DNA from: Hyaloperonospora brassicae
Taxonomy: Eukaryota > Oomycota > Peronosporomycetes > Peronosporales > Peronosporaceae
NCBI GenBank assembly: GCA_947650285.1
Contig: CANTFL010001211.1
Span: 248,001-312,000, forward strand
Direction: 5' to 3'
DNA: 64,000 nt
The notes under the pieces were generated by a model, which was given only the letters and a program-made list of their open reading frames with translations, was not told where the DNA came from and did no database searches. The translations under genes and the position numbers were made by a program. Below are positions 31,132 through 43,510 of the stretch, in pieces. The stretch's first letter is position 1; each line of letters begins with the position of its first letter.

Positions 31132-32068
31132 GTGGGACGCAAGTGTTTAGTGCTTCCGCACATGTAACAGCGTCTCACCTCCTGTCGTTGCTCGGCAACA
31201 CGAAGCTCAGCTTCACCTTCATCTTCAGCATTGATGAGATCCATCGGTTCGGGATTACAGTAACCTGAGCTATTTGCTGAGGTTGCCCTCGCATAGCTTG
31301 GGTTGTACCCATTCCAACCAAGTCTTGCTGACTTAAAGTTATGCTCAGCATTCTGGGAGATGCTCACAGCATCCTCAAAAGTCGAGGGATGGACTCGAAA
31401 GACCTCGGTCCTGGCAACGCCAGTGCGAAGACCTTCCATGAAGACTGTCACGTAGACGGTCTCAGGGATAGGGTCAGACTGCATGGCAGCCATCAGAGTT
31501 CTCAACTCCTGGACATAGTCAGTTAACTTGTTCTTACCCTGACGGGTAGACAAGAAGCGTGAGCGCACGCGATAGGCCTGGTTAGGCGGCGAGAAAACTC
31601 GCAATAGGTCTAGCTTGAGCGAATCCCAAGTGGGAAACGCCAAGTCGACCGACGTGCCGCACGTCAAAGCCCATTCTCTAGTTCTTCCATCGAGCTTTGA
31701 TATGGCCAGCAAGACTCGCTGATGCTCGATTGAGTTCAAGCCAGATCTCATGGCCATCTCAATCTCACGGATCCGGAGGGTCAAGTTTTCCCCCTCCTTT
31801 CCGGAGTATTGTTTAACGTCCACCCGAAGGGTACGAGGCTTAACCTCTTCTGGTGGCATCGCCACGTAGCGTGTCGGCATAGCCGACGCTACCTGGTTTT
31901 GAACCTGCCCTAAAAGGGCCGTTTCGTACTGCATGATGGTCTCGACTCGTGCATTGAGCACATCGGGACCTTGTGCAGCTAAAAACTCCACATAGTCTGG
32001 CCTACGGCCGCGGTGAGCTTCTCAAGCGCACCCTTTTGGGCCTCAGAAAGGGGTGTGGATTGCTCCAT
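31035..32068 (-). pseudogene. Gag of E2 copy 1
   Basis: Matches the intact gag at 61584-62618. The ATG is at 32068. A missing G near 32000 (CTGGCC against CTGGGCC) shifts the frame after about 20 codons. The rest, from 31991, is open. It has the capsid segment YSGKEGENLTLRIREIEMA and a knuckle [14 protein letters not shown] near the end. The last 100 bases overlap the start of the pol frame. Confidence 0.85.
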
Positions 32069-32127
32069 CCTCACAGAGGATCAGTAGTTACCGACTCAGG
32101 CGTAGATTGACTACAAGTGCTAACAAG

Positions 32128-32652
32128 TGTAGCGGAGCTACACAGATCCTTAAGTCAGAGGAAGACTTAGCGCTCTTACGAGCAACTTTGGTTCTACGAA
32201 CCCGACTCAGAGAGTCAACAGCTCAGAGAGCTAAGGTTTTGGTTCAGAGAACCCGACTCAGAGAGTCAACAAGCTCAGAGAGCTTACGGTCCCCGTTCCT
32301 AAGGGACCAAACGATTCAAAAGAATCACAGCACAGAGTGCTCAGGAGCAGCTACCTTCACAGGTATTGCTAGCTCCTACCGATCAAAGACGCCTCGTAAG
32401 GCACGTGTCTTTCAGTGATCAAAAGGGGGACTGAATTTTTATGTCTTTATTAAATCTAAAAGAACACCTTAGAACAACGTATTTAGCCTGCCCTAAATAA
32501 CCTCTTAAAAGATCTCGTAATCAATTGATGACAGACATCAGTCTTCAACAATTGATACACTCACTGTGTTCTAAATTACTTTATAGGGTACCCCCTCTCT
32601 TGTGTGCACCACACCTATTGTCGACTACCAGCCGACGTGTAACCCCGTTACA
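32128..32652 (-). repeat. 5' LTR of E2 copy 1
   Basis: 525 bp, TG..CA ended, close to the LTRs at 55503 and 62678. The adjoining primer-binding site (minus strand, from 32125) begins TGTTAGCAC where copy 2 has TGGTAGCAC. Confidence 0.92.
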
Positions 32653-32657
32653 ATGAG
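32653..32657. repeat. Target-site duplication, right, E2 copy 1 (ATGAG)
   Basis: Exact match of 3843-3847. Confidence 0.9.
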
Positions 32658-33956
32658 GGCGTGGTGAAAATTTGTGCTTGTTTCATCAGCCATTATGTGG
32701 CTCGTAACATCAGGGTGAATCCTCCGTGTATTCGCATTCGCTTAGAAGAGGCAGTCGAATGCAAGGCGTCTGTATCTACGGGACCTTTTAATTCTAATAA
32801 GGCTGCACCTTTCATGCGCCTATCCGATCTACTTTCTAAAGGATTTGCTTCGTCTCTCCAAAAATCCAGTGGTGACCCGCCCCATGAATTTTCACTGGAT
32901 AATTGACCTAATTCTTTACTAAATTCTTTGGACGATCCGGTTGCAACATCGGACACTGGCATCTCTACTATTAATGAAGTCACCATGTCAGATGACGAGG
33001 TTGCGTCATCCATAAATGACGACGTTGATGATGACGATTCCAACTCATTGGACTTCAACTTGGAGTCAATTTCGGGTGACGTAATTAACACCCCCATCCT
33101 TTGTTTTAGTGCTCCATTATGGGCCAAGGCTGCTTTAAATCTTCCTGCGCTTTACGGTCGTTCAGGCGCTGAACTGGTTAAAGTTAAGTCGATTAGCTAC
33201 GACTTCAATATCTCAAAAGTTACAGCACGGACTACTGATATTCTCCGGTTGAATTACTATAGTTCACTATGACTCAAAGATTTACCCGGATGTGCCTCAA
33301 TGGCAGTACGATTTTCAAGTTCGTGATGAGGAAGAGATGATACCTGCTTGGAATCCGTACCGGTTACTGCTGCTACCACATCATATGTAGCTATAATAAC
33401 GCCGGTTGCTATCACGCACGGTGTGGAAAAGATGCCACGTCGTAAAATTTCAAGCGCGATGACTCGTTCTTACACAACTTGAGAAGTTGTCCGCCGCTTG
33501 ATCATTTCGCTGTGATTATAGATTATTTTGGGATGAAACTACCGGCTATGGCGTCCAATTACCGCCTAGATACTCTCGCATCTTACCGAATTATCTGTCT
33601 TTTTTTGGCCCACGCTCGGCCGGGCACTAGTAAGGTTATAGCGTACTGTCTCAAGTTTCTCCAAGCATCGGGCAAGGCTAAGGCCATGCTCAAAACTATT
33701 TTGGGTAATCTGGAGCCGATCTCGAAACAAGAGTGAAGGCACTTCTGTGATTTCTAGTTCGGATTCGGTGCTTCTCATCATTGCACCTACGGTCTATTAT
33801 TTCCCACACAAGCTGTACATCCTTACGGATGCGATCCCCCACTTTTTCGTCAATTCGACGAAACCGCTATTAATTTGGGCAACAGAGCGTGCGCCATGTC
33901 CCTAAGGTCTCTTTTCGTGACCACAACGATCCGTTGCAGGTGCTCACAGACGTCCT
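32658..33956 (+). pseudogene. Degenerate coding-like DNA hosting the nest, right half
   Basis: Frames 32661-32906, 32928-33272 and 33479-33736 carry a low-complexity acidic segment (SSINDDVDDDDSNSLDFN) and other pieces that could be the first protein of the LINE to the right. They are interrupted by stops and frame changes. It is the continuation of 2702-3842. Family uncertain. Confidence 0.35.
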
Positions 33957-34394
33957 TGCAACAAGCTCCATTGACATCGTGCTGGACTACCAGTACGGAG
34001 TTAATCCTTCACTGACAACAGTGAAGGTCAGTGCCCAGCTAAGTGTAAATTACACAATGGAAGAAAAAAGGACTAAAGCAAAGTCTGTAGTCGTGGTAAA
34101 AGCAAAACTGTTATTATATATAATTAAGTCCTATCACTCTTGTGTCTCTGTTTGCCCTGACTCAATGATTATTATATAACTAAATGTATGATGACGTCTA
34201 CTCACCACTCATTGCGCGCGTCTAGCAGCGATTGGTGGTTTGATATCATAACGATTTCAACCAATGAGTAGACCCTTCGGTCATCCCGACAAAATCATTA
34301 TGCTCTGTGATATTGTTGATCACATTTTTAACGTAAAATTTTATTATTTATAATAAATTTGATGACAATTCATGTAACGGGCTACCACATTACA
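33957..34394 (-). repeat. Solo LTR related to E3, inverted
   Basis: Reverse complement relative of 2260-2701. It starts TGCAACAAGC (degraded TGTAACGGGC) and ends GGGCTACCACATTACA, with the shared GATGACGTCTACTCACC and GCGCGCGTCTAGCAGCG blocks. TCCT at 33953-33956 recurs at 34395-34398 as a possible target duplication. Confidence 0.75.
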
Positions 34395-37300
34395 TCCTTG
34401 ACCAACCTCGGCAGCTTTGCGAAAGGCCTTCTGCAGTAGAATGATATGTCCAATTTTTTAGAGACTTTGGTCCGGGCCATCCAAGCTACACAATCTGATG
34501 CGGAAGGATTCTTAACGCCTCGCCTTCACTATAGGTAAGATGCTTGGTCTTTTAGAGCTGGTTATCTCAATGTGATTGGACTGAACAAGTCCCGTGTTCG
34601 ATTCTACCAAGATCTGCTATCACGATACCAAGTTGTTGCTATCCAAGAAACTGACCTTCTAAGTCGACAATCGCTTCAAGATGATGACTAATTTTTCTAT
34701 GCCGCGGATACCAACGTCCTCATCGTATTGATCTTGCTCTATTTCACACGGGTTTAGGCCCAAAATGGTGTTGACCCTGTATTTGATGGTGCAATCCCTT
34801 ACAAGATCTTTTAGATGAAACCTTGCTTTATCCTAATACTGCGGTAAATAGCATTCTTAATTTCAAAGTTTCTGCCATCTTGGGTACACAACGTGTCTAC
34901 ATTCACGTCGTTTATAAAGCTTCCTGCGCAGAAGATCCGGCTTCATTTTTACCGGCTCTTACGCGTTGCTTCAACGACTCTTCCGCTCATTTAAATATGG
35001 GTAGTTTCTACATAACCGTGGACCCATTTTTGGACCAAGCTTCGTCAGGCTCTCCTTTCACGGCGCTGGCCCTACTGAGATTTTTGATTGGATGATCAGC
35101 CTTGGCTTAATCAAATTCTGGCGGTTCGAGAACCCGGACAAGCTCGAGTTTACTGGCGCCACGTCCCAAAACCGCATCGATTATCATCACACCAGTATAT
35201 TAATTTCAAACGATATTTAAATCATTTGCTAGGGACCAAGTTTGGGGGGGCGGATTATGTATCAGTGGAATATCTGCGTCGTCCCACATGTCTCCGCTAC
35301 ATGACTCGCTGCCTTTCATGTGTCGAACTCGGCTTCTCAAGCACGAAGATGCTCATGATCATCTTCAATGCATCCTTATTCGCTTGATCTCGTTGCTGGA
35401 TCTCAGAAGGTTTCTCGGCTTTCTCTTGGACGAGCACAAACGGCGCGATCGTATTTGTTGTGTCAAGAATAAATGTCGGATGAATGTCACTGCATGTCAG
35501 CTTCGGCAACTTCTTGCGGCATCTCGTGATCCCGAGAATTCTTTCCATACACCCAGTGTTACAATTGGCTTCTGCGAGATCAATCTCGCCACTTTCGTTG
35601 GCGCTTCGAGAACGGAACGCTGCTTCAAAGATTATGTTGGGTGTCAGTTCGAGTGAGCAATCATGAAGACGTCTTATGGGCTCCCGCTGCGGCGGATCTT
35701 GAGCTGTCGATCTCGTCTGTTAATACTTCTTCAGGGTTGTCATGGAATCCATGCACGATTCTATCGGTTTATCGCCAATATTAGATAAGCGTACATCAAT
35801 CGGATTCGCGCGATTTTAAATACGAAATTCAACACTTCGACTCTTTGATCTTCAAAGTATTATTTGCCACATCATTCGAAAGCTCGAGCTTTCACACGGC
35901 ATTGTGCTCGACGCGTTAATTACGGCCAACAATTTCCTATAATGCTTAGTGTATGCTAGCGGAAAGTCGCATGGTCCGGATGGACTGGCTGCGGAGTACT
36001 ATCAGCTTTTTTTCTGCCCAGTGAACCCAATTTTTGGAGCTTGCTTATGTTACTTTATTCCAGAAGGGTCGTATGTTCAATTTGCAACGCCGCGCTTCCA
36101 TTTGAGTATTCTCTCAGAGGGGATCATATCGGGCCCAAAGAAATATCGGCCTCTGAATTTGCTGAATTAAGATGCCAAGTTCGGCCCGAAAGCTTTGGTA
36201 AATCGCCTAAATCAAGTTTTTCCCAGTTTAAAATATATTGATCAATTTTGCTTCGTGTCTGGCCGAGACATCCTGTACGCTTATTACTACTTCCGTGGCA
36301 TATAAGATCCTAGCCGATCGGTTGAATCGCACGTTCCGGTCCGGGCAATTTGTATCGATTTCGGCAAAGCTTAGGATAGTGTCAACTGGTCAAGCCTTGA
36401 ACTACGTTCTTTATCATTGGGACTTCGGGTAGAATGTCTGCCGTTGGGTCAAGACTTTCTTTCGCGAAACTCGTGTATATGGTCTGATGCATTCTTCGTG
36501 CTCGGACTTCTGGCATTCGTCAAGGGGATTCACCATCACCCGGTCTATTCGTGCTCTTTTAGAGCCTCTGCTGTGTTACCTGTGGGCAACAACCGATTTT
36601 TCTGCCATCAAATTTGCAAAACCCCTCATTATCCCGTCAATTTAGCAAGTTATAAAATGGGTTTGGTGAACAATCTTTTTATGGTTCCTAATTTCTGGAA
36701 TGAGTCCTGGATTTTGTGTTACCACTGGCATGCGGCTTTATATCGACAAGACAGTCATCTTTTCCTTTCGTCCATTTAGTTTGTTGAATATCATCCTTCA
36801 GCATCAGCTTCGGGATTTGGGCGTACAAATTATGGAGAACGCTGAACACACAACGCTTCTGGGGATCGCAGTTGGGTCGGCGGTCACACCTAAACTGCAA
36901 CTTTCTCAGCTTCTCCTGCGGGTCCAGAAACTTCGTATTTCTTGGCGATGGCGTGATCGTACTCTGCGGGTAGAGTATTTATTATCAAGATTATGGCTCT
37001 CTAGACACTAAAGCTTGTTTTAGGAATAATGGCCGAGTCCAAATTATTTTGCTCCGGGATAATTCACTCATGCGGAGCTTCGTCAATTGCAATACTTGGG
37101 TGTAGTGCACGACTTAGATCCAAGGTGTCAATTTATAACATTGTGGCATCCCGTCGATGCTTCGTTGGGTCTAGAGTCACCACCCGTTGCTACTTCGGTG
37201 GAACTTCTCCAGGTCAACTTTATTTTCGACAGATTAAACGTCATCCGTCAAGACTACTCCGCCGCGCCCAAATAACTTATATCTTTCAAAGCTGCTACTA

Positions 37301-38640
37301 ATTTTTTTGTTCTGCAATCAAGGTTTAGTTGTGATTTTCATTATGTATATCCTTTTCAGTTGGTGCAAACTTCTTGCTGGCAAGTTGTCCTCGCTTATTG
37401 GAGGGCTGATATTGCTACGTAGAGTACTAGGATTATTATCTAGCTTCAGTGGGCGAACTTCGAATTGACCAATCTTACTTAGACACTATGGAGTATTGTA
37501 CATGCTCCTTCGATTTGCTAAATACAAGCGTACACTTGCAGTGCTCCATCGAAAGGCCTGCAAAAAATTCAGTCAATATATTATTATGAGAATTTCGACT
37601 TTTTGCTCCATTCTAGCTGGATTCCGGACGAAGCAACACTCAAGTATTCATTGTGTACATCATCGATCAAGCCGAGCCGGTCTTTACCTTCGATGGGTCA
37701 TAAGCTGACACCCCCTTCCGACTTGCTTTGCCGGCTCACTATGGAGAGTTTGAGAATTTCCGCTGTCGCCCGAGCGAATGATCGGCGCGCTCCATGTTTG
37801 GACGTTTATAGTATTGACACAGGTCAATATGTCAAACCGGGTTGCCAAGCGTCTACTACGTAACCAAGACACGCCGCTCCTACCACCCCTTTAGCTTTCG
37901 TCCCAAAAGTGGTTGTTGACTCTTCATATTGGGCACTTGAAAAAGTGCTTTGACCAGATGTTTTCTAGTCTTTTCGGACTTCGTCTTTCGGCTCGAGCAT
38001 AAGGGACTTGCTTTTCGTTACAAGTATCGATGGCATTCAGCCGACGTCAATTGTTTTCACGGTTGCTTGACTTCGGAATTCTCCACTATTACTTTGGGAT
38101 TGCTACATGGCCAAGCGTTTGTGGCATTTTCACCCATTTTCTTTCGAATTTCTGTCGACAATCTGCTGGCCCAAAGGTCTCTTTCTACATCAATTGGAAT
38201 GTTTTTTCATCACCAAGCTACATTTGGCGCGCTCCTTCTGCTTCGACCATTTAATATTGTTTGCAGTGTTTTTGCGGACTCATTGGCTCAACCGAAACCA
38301 GGCGATTTCGGCCCATCTGCCTTACAATTTTAAAATGTCTTGCTTTAAATTTGGCTCAGGTACGTCTTCATCTTTAAAGGTTGTCAAGACGAAGACTCAT
38401 ACGCAAAAGAAAAGCAACATTCTGCACAAGTCCCAAATTATGTCCTTCAACGGTGATCGGTATCGCGACTTTGCGGAAAATTTGTTGTATCTTCTTGCGG
38501 AATAGCTCCAAATTGTCACGGTTTTCGTCGTTTTTTAAGCTGTTCAAGTTGCGGTAGTACTTCGAAACAAAGGACACAATTTTCCACTCAAGTACGACTG
38601 TTTGCGCGATCTAAAGCCGCTGCTATTGGCATTTGTCACG
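34395..38640 (+). pseudogene. Degenerate LINE (endonuclease and reverse transcriptase)
   Basis: Many frames together read as a non-LTR retrotransposon ORF2. Endonuclease: SRYQVVAIQETDL near 34620, GSFYITVDPFLDQASSGSP near 35000, PHRIDY near 35175. RT: KSHGPDGLAAEYYQ near 35965, KKYRPLNLLN near 36140, the block IDFGKAxDSVNWSSLEL near 36355-36400 with the first catalytic Asp, and IDKTVIFSFRPFSL near 36750. A C-terminal region follows (HPVDASLGLESPP near 37150). Stops and shifts occur every 100-300 bases, so it is very old. The boundaries are approximate. No poly-A tail was seen. Confidence 0.75.
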
Positions 38641-39297
38641 AAGACATTGTCGTTTTTAAGTTTCGCCGCCCCGGTATAGTTTATGTTTGCATATGTACTA
38701 TATCGAGCTCGTCTTTATTTTTAGGGAGAGCCGAACTCATTCGAGAGTATAATGATGCGTATTCTACCATTCTCTGCTTTACGCAAGCAATGGTTGGTGA
38801 TGTGTTAGCTATTCTAAAAAACGGTAGAATAAAACAGTTACTTGAAGAGTACGCAGTATTGTCAGACATTTTGGGGTTTATTGGATACTGTCTGGTTTCT
38901 CCTCCTTAAATGTGCCCATTGAAGAAACTGGCCCTATCGCTGCACGTACAGTACACATGCGAATTCGGGGCACCAGCCTACACTGCGTCAACGGAGATAT
39001 GCTGTCTTGTGTCAGTGACAGTGTAAGTGCCAACTAAGCGGTTGCTTACATCAATCTCAATCGACCTTTCTGCGGCAACTGCCACATTCCCAAATTTTAT
39101 GTTTTTCTTTAAATTGTATTCCTCTTTAAAAACGTCGTGTTTAATCAGATCCGAATACGTTCTAATTTTTTTCACAAATGATAATTATATCGGCTGTAAA
39201 TTTACAACAATTCAAATGCAGTTTTGGGGTTCATATAATTGATGTAAGGTTGCCATTGCGTATTCTTTGGCTTGTCAAAAATTTAGGAGAATTATAG
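38641..39297. other. No feature recognised
   Basis: AT-rich DNA between the LINE relic and the MULE. Short frames only. Confidence 0.4.
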
Positions 39298-39536
39298 GTA
39301 CACATTCACCCTTTGATGCGTACACACCCACCTGAAATAAAGTCCCTTCTTTAAGTGCCGTTACCTTTCTAGCTAGGCACTGCACAACTATCAATGCAAA
39401 ATGCCAATATATATTATTTGCTTTGTGCACACCCCTCCATAATACAGGCACCCTTGGTGTCAGCACACAGCCTTGCGTATGACGTCCGCTCTCATTATTC
39501 AGCACCCCCTATAAGTATCTCTATTCTTACTACCAT
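39298..39536 (+). repeat. Left terminal inverted repeat of MULE
   Basis: Pairs with 42652-42888. Inner edge near TTCTTACTACCAT. Confidence 0.88.
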
Positions 39537-40139
39537 ATATCCTAGCTAAATAGAGTCCAGAAAACCGTAATAACGCTTAAAATGCGAGAAGCAATGAAGC
39601 TGGACGGCCGTGGTAGCTCCCGCGGCGAAATCAAAGCGGTACAGCTTGTGAACTCAATGCACATACACACGTACGCCCACGCCCACGTACACGTACACGT
39701 GCACACGGTCGATGACCTTAATAGGTGCGTTCGCTGGTGACCATTAGGTGTTTACCTTAGCAGATGGCGACCGGATAGCTCATATTCACGCCGAGGCCAC
39801 GCAGGTGCTCAGTTCGGTTTCCAGACAGCTTCAACATCAATACGTATGTGCCTTTTCACCGTATTAATTCTTAGCAAATTCATCAGATTACGCTCTTTCG
39901 ACACATTGCGTGTACTAACACATTCGTTTCTATCTAACACCTCAGCACACGCGATTTTGTAGTCCTGTATCCAGTTAAGTGCTGCCGATGTATATTTAAG
40001 TCTTCGTCGCAAGAAGATGGTAGAAGATAGGTACAAGACCTAGGGTCGGCAGAACAATCTCTGCTTTTTTGTGGTACTCATTTGTTCGTCTGCTTGCAAT
40101 AGTTCGAGCAGGCAAAGGTGAAAAATGACTAAACGGTAT

Positions 40140-42510
40140 GAATCACATCCGCTCCCTTCACTGATCCACTTTTTCTATCGCAGCAGGCATCACAGCTCTG
40201 ATCGGGTATGAAGATGCACGAAATTCCGGTACGATTTTGTTCTCTCTTTCGCGCGGTGTAAGACGTAGTTGACCTTACTGTGCATCTAGTTTTGGCATGG
40301 AGGCGTTTGTTCTGGTGGCTGAGATTTAACAATGTTTGATGTCCCTTCAATCGACCTCGACCCTGTTCATATAGCAATGGAGACAGCGTATGGCTTTTGA
40401 ACAGCTCCAGTTTGCAACAAAACGTGCTAAATTGCACTTGGATCGCGGCGTGTAGAGACGTTATCTTTTCCGCGACGCCCTCGAGCGCCAACTGGACGAC
40501 CGCGACTCTGCCGTACTGGTAGAGGCGATTAAACCTGTACCGATACTTTCTCTTGTGATAAATGAATAATACGATCCAACAGAATGCGCTGTTGGTCTGG
40601 TGGTAGCTAAAAATAGCGATCTCGAATTCGATACCGGGACTGATTTTGAGTAGGATCGGTAGTATCTATGTGACAGGTGTTCTCGTTGTGATCAAGCTAC
40701 CACTGAACAAAAAATCTTCCTTTTGAAATCGTTCACGCGTTTCTAGGATGTCGCGAACGCGATGCGTCAATGTGATTTCAATTGTTGATGTATATACATA
40801 GGTACATGGAGTTGACGGCGAGATACGTGCCTTCTCCACCTCTTCATAAGCCTTCTATAGTGCGTGATGTGATACCTTTCGTCGAACATTAGCCCAAATA
40901 TCACCCGAGAGAGCGATAAGAGTATGAGCGCGGATATGGTCAATGCTGTATCCGAATGACCTTGTCCCGATGACCAACGGCAAGCAATATCCTTTTTTAA
41001 ACATCTGCAAGATCGCCCGTCGACACTGCTATCCGTGATTTGACTTATCCATGCTGTCCCTCAGCTCGATTTCTTGCTGCATTACAAGATGCCGGTACGC
41101 TTTGGTCCATGCAAGGATAAAACGATTTCGATAACATGTACAAGTCCTTTTAATGTACTTGCTGACGGAAATATAATGGCGTTTGCAGATGCCAGCCCAA
41201 TTTGTTTTGTGTGATATAACGTCGATGGAATAACACAGCTGTTGAATTTAGCCTCGAACGATTCCCAATCTAGTTAATTTTAAAAGTGCTTGCGGAATCC
41301 GGCAGGTAAATTCGTTGAAATATGTCAGATATAAAGCAGATTACGCGCTTTGAAAAAGTGCGTACGAAGCTTAGCCATTAACGCAAGTTCCCGATCCGTG
41401 ACAACTACATGAGGTAATTGATCGGCGATAAAAATGCTTTTTACATGATAAAAAAGCCTAGTTGTAGTCTTCTTCTCCCTCGACCGACAAAAATGTGAAC
41501 GCGACCGAAAAGCTGTTATTACTTGAAGACACTCCAACTATGTGTAGCATAGCATCTTGAATTAATAAGAAAAGAAAATCGGTCAAATGCCGAAAAATTT
41601 ATGTCATCTCAAATCAGATGCGATTAATACGTACTTATTGACCTTGTGTGTATAATCCATGATCATGACATGAGAAAAAAATTTTGTGCAAGTCGGACGC
41701 ATACGCTTGGTGCAAAGAAAAACTTAATATTTGACCTTGGTCGTCGCGGTCGTAAGCATGGAGAATGTTATTTAGCCTAAAATTCATACATCAGCATCTC
41801 CATAGGTGTTCTTCCAGCAAAATGTTATTCCCGGACCACCGCCTTTGCGTTCTATATTTTCCTTTTAATGAGATTGCAGTGGATCGCTTTGAAGAAATGT
41901 TGTCAAGATGACCTTAGGTGCTGCGCCTGCTCTTGTTATGGCACTGATCGCCGTGGCGTTGTGAGGACAAATTTTTTGTGCGGCGGGATAGGCAGATACA
42001 TCATCTGCTGCTTCGTGGTTGTGTTCGCTGTTTACAACAGCCAAAGACCACTGGAAAAATTGCCACAGAATTACAATCGCTGCAATTAATAGTATGGTCA
42101 TTGTCGTCATCATTGCATACTGTTTCCCTTGTAATTGTCACGGTAAATTGACACTTGCAACTTCGTGTTGAGCTGCGACGCTTTCGAGACTTGTCTGTGA
42201 GATATTTCCGTCGGTTCTTTTACCGAACAGCATGAGCACAAACCGAATAAACTTTCCTAATATCACCCCAGCGGCACTTTTTAGAGCGACTTCTTGATAA
42301 GGTGTGACCTTCATCTATCGCATGAGACAGTACAATTCTTTCCGAGGCCCTAAGCGACGCGAAGACAGCCTCCGCAGGCGGTGCGAGCTCAGTCGATTGA
42401 TTCTTTCGATTTTTCAATAGCGTAAATCCAGTCACCCCCTGCACAGGATTAAAGATCGCAGTGCTGTCGAGATATAAAAAGCGATACCTGTGTATCTTGT
42501 GCATTTGCAT
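40140..42510 (-). pseudogene. MULE transposase, decayed
   Basis: In order on the minus strand: a FAR1-like DNA-binding region (FNPVQGVTGFTLLKNRK near 42440, CRWGDIRKVYSVC near 42260, then WQFFQWSLAVVNSEHNHEA near 42050), the transposase core with VVVTDRELALMAKL near 41400 (conserved T-D-x-E/D block), a weak SRAEG-like block (NRAEGQHG near 41055) and a C-terminal RQSRGRPVGA near 40490 with STRRDPS. Stops and shifts separate the blocks. The core's other acidic residues could not be placed. Confidence 0.65.
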
Positions 42511-42651
42511 TATTAATTATGAAAATTGAAAACTTTAGACTGTTTAACTGGGAAGGTACATGTACCCTATTGACAGTTATTCTTGCAGTATGAGTCAGAT
42601 GTATGCATATCACATGACCTAAAAATTATAATCATCTATAAGTTAGGGGAA

Positions 42652-42888
42652 ATGGTAGTAAAAATAGAGATACTTATAGGAGGTGCTGAATAATGAGAGC
42701 GGACGTCATACGCAAGGCTGTGTGCTGACACCAAGGGTGCCTGTATTATGGAGGGGTGTGCACAAAGCAAATAATATATATTGGCATTTTGCATTGATAG
42801 TTGTGCAGTGCCTAGCTAGAAAGGTAACGGCACTTAAAGAAGGGCCTTTATTTCAGGTGGGTTTGTACGCATCAAAGGGTGAGTGTAC
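42652..42888 (-). repeat. Right terminal inverted repeat of MULE
   Basis: Reverse complement of 39298-39536. The outer end reads GGGTGAGTGTAC. Confidence 0.88.
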
Positions 42889-43269
42889 AAATAAATCTAC
42901 AAAATTTATAAAAGTAAGAGATAAAAGAAAATGCCTTATATGTTCAAAATATGTGCTCGATATAATCACGAAGATAAGTAATGCCATACGTACTAATAAA
43001 CTAAGTTAATGCTTATAAGAACCGCCACGTTCTTATTAAATTCTTATTTATCATTTTACAAACATGATGGACCCCCGCCCTTTTAGGGAAGGCGCAAAGA
43101 TGGGTTTGCAGCAGGCGTGCTGCGATTGCTTCCATCATTAGCGAGCGCAGACGACGGATACAAGAATTTTTACGCGTCTTCGTATCATCGACCGCGGCGG
43201 CTAACACAGTCAGTCTTTGCTTATCTTGATTGGCATTAGTGTTATTGTTCTTGATTTAGTTGCTACACT
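42889..43269. other. No feature recognised
   Basis: AT-rich flank of the MULE. The open frame starting in the TIR runs to 43009 but has no motif. Confidence 0.4.
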
Positions 43270-43510
43270 TTCTGATGCTTAAATTCTAGCGTCGTTATTG
43301 CTACAACTGCAACTACTGTTGCTGTAGCCGTTGCTATTTACGTTGATCTATAAAATTTGTTGATGTTTCTTCTGCTGTATCTGCTGCTAATGCTATTGTT
43401 GTTGCAGGTGTTGCGGTTGCTTTTGTTGTTGCTCTATTGCTATTGTTGATGCTGCTACTCCTGTTGTTGTTGTTAATACTGCGGTAGCTATTGCTGTTGT
43501 TCGACGCGTA
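43270..43510. repeat. Imperfect GTT/GCT trinucleotide tract
   Basis: About 240 bp dominated by TTG, GTT and GCT triplets with a 3-base rhythm, for example CTCCTGTTGTTGTTGTTAAT near 43455. On the minus strand it reads as an Asn/Ser/Thr/Ala-rich peptide, which is a consequence of the repeat and not evidence of a gene. Confidence 0.7.

Larger units (their letters stand above)
3848..32652 (-). mobile_element. Ty3/Gypsy element E2, copy 1, split by E1
   Basis: The element reads right to left: 5' LTR 32128-32652, gag, protease, then E1 inserted at 8757-29918, then RT, RNase H, integrase, chromodomain frame, antisense frame and 3' LTR 3848-4322. Removing E1 and one TTGC leaves about 7.65 kb, against 7.70 kb for copy 2 at 55503-63203. 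Reading frames join correctly across the E1 insertion: SHSDKSN at the right edge meets NTLYTLVNG at the left edge, as in copy 2. Many disabling changes are present: stops, indels, a mutated protease active site and a mutated integrase Asp. Confidence 0.93.
39298..42888 (-). mobile_element. MULE DNA transposon with long TIRs
   Basis: About 238 bp at 39298-39536 and 42652-42888 are inverted repeats of each other with few differences, starting GTACAC..TCACCCTTTGATG from each outer end. Between them lies a decayed minus-strand transposase. Length (3.6 kb), long TIRs and transposase motifs together fit a Mutator-like element. No clear 9-bp target duplication was found. Confidence 0.8.

Noticed and set aside
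35949..36170. LINE RT considered as an active gene
   Set aside because: Catalytic blocks are spread over several frames with stops every few hundred bases.
42683..43009. 108-codon frame starting in the right MULE TIR
   Set aside because: The same peptide is encoded by the left TIR, as expected for inverted repeats, and it runs into unrelated flank.
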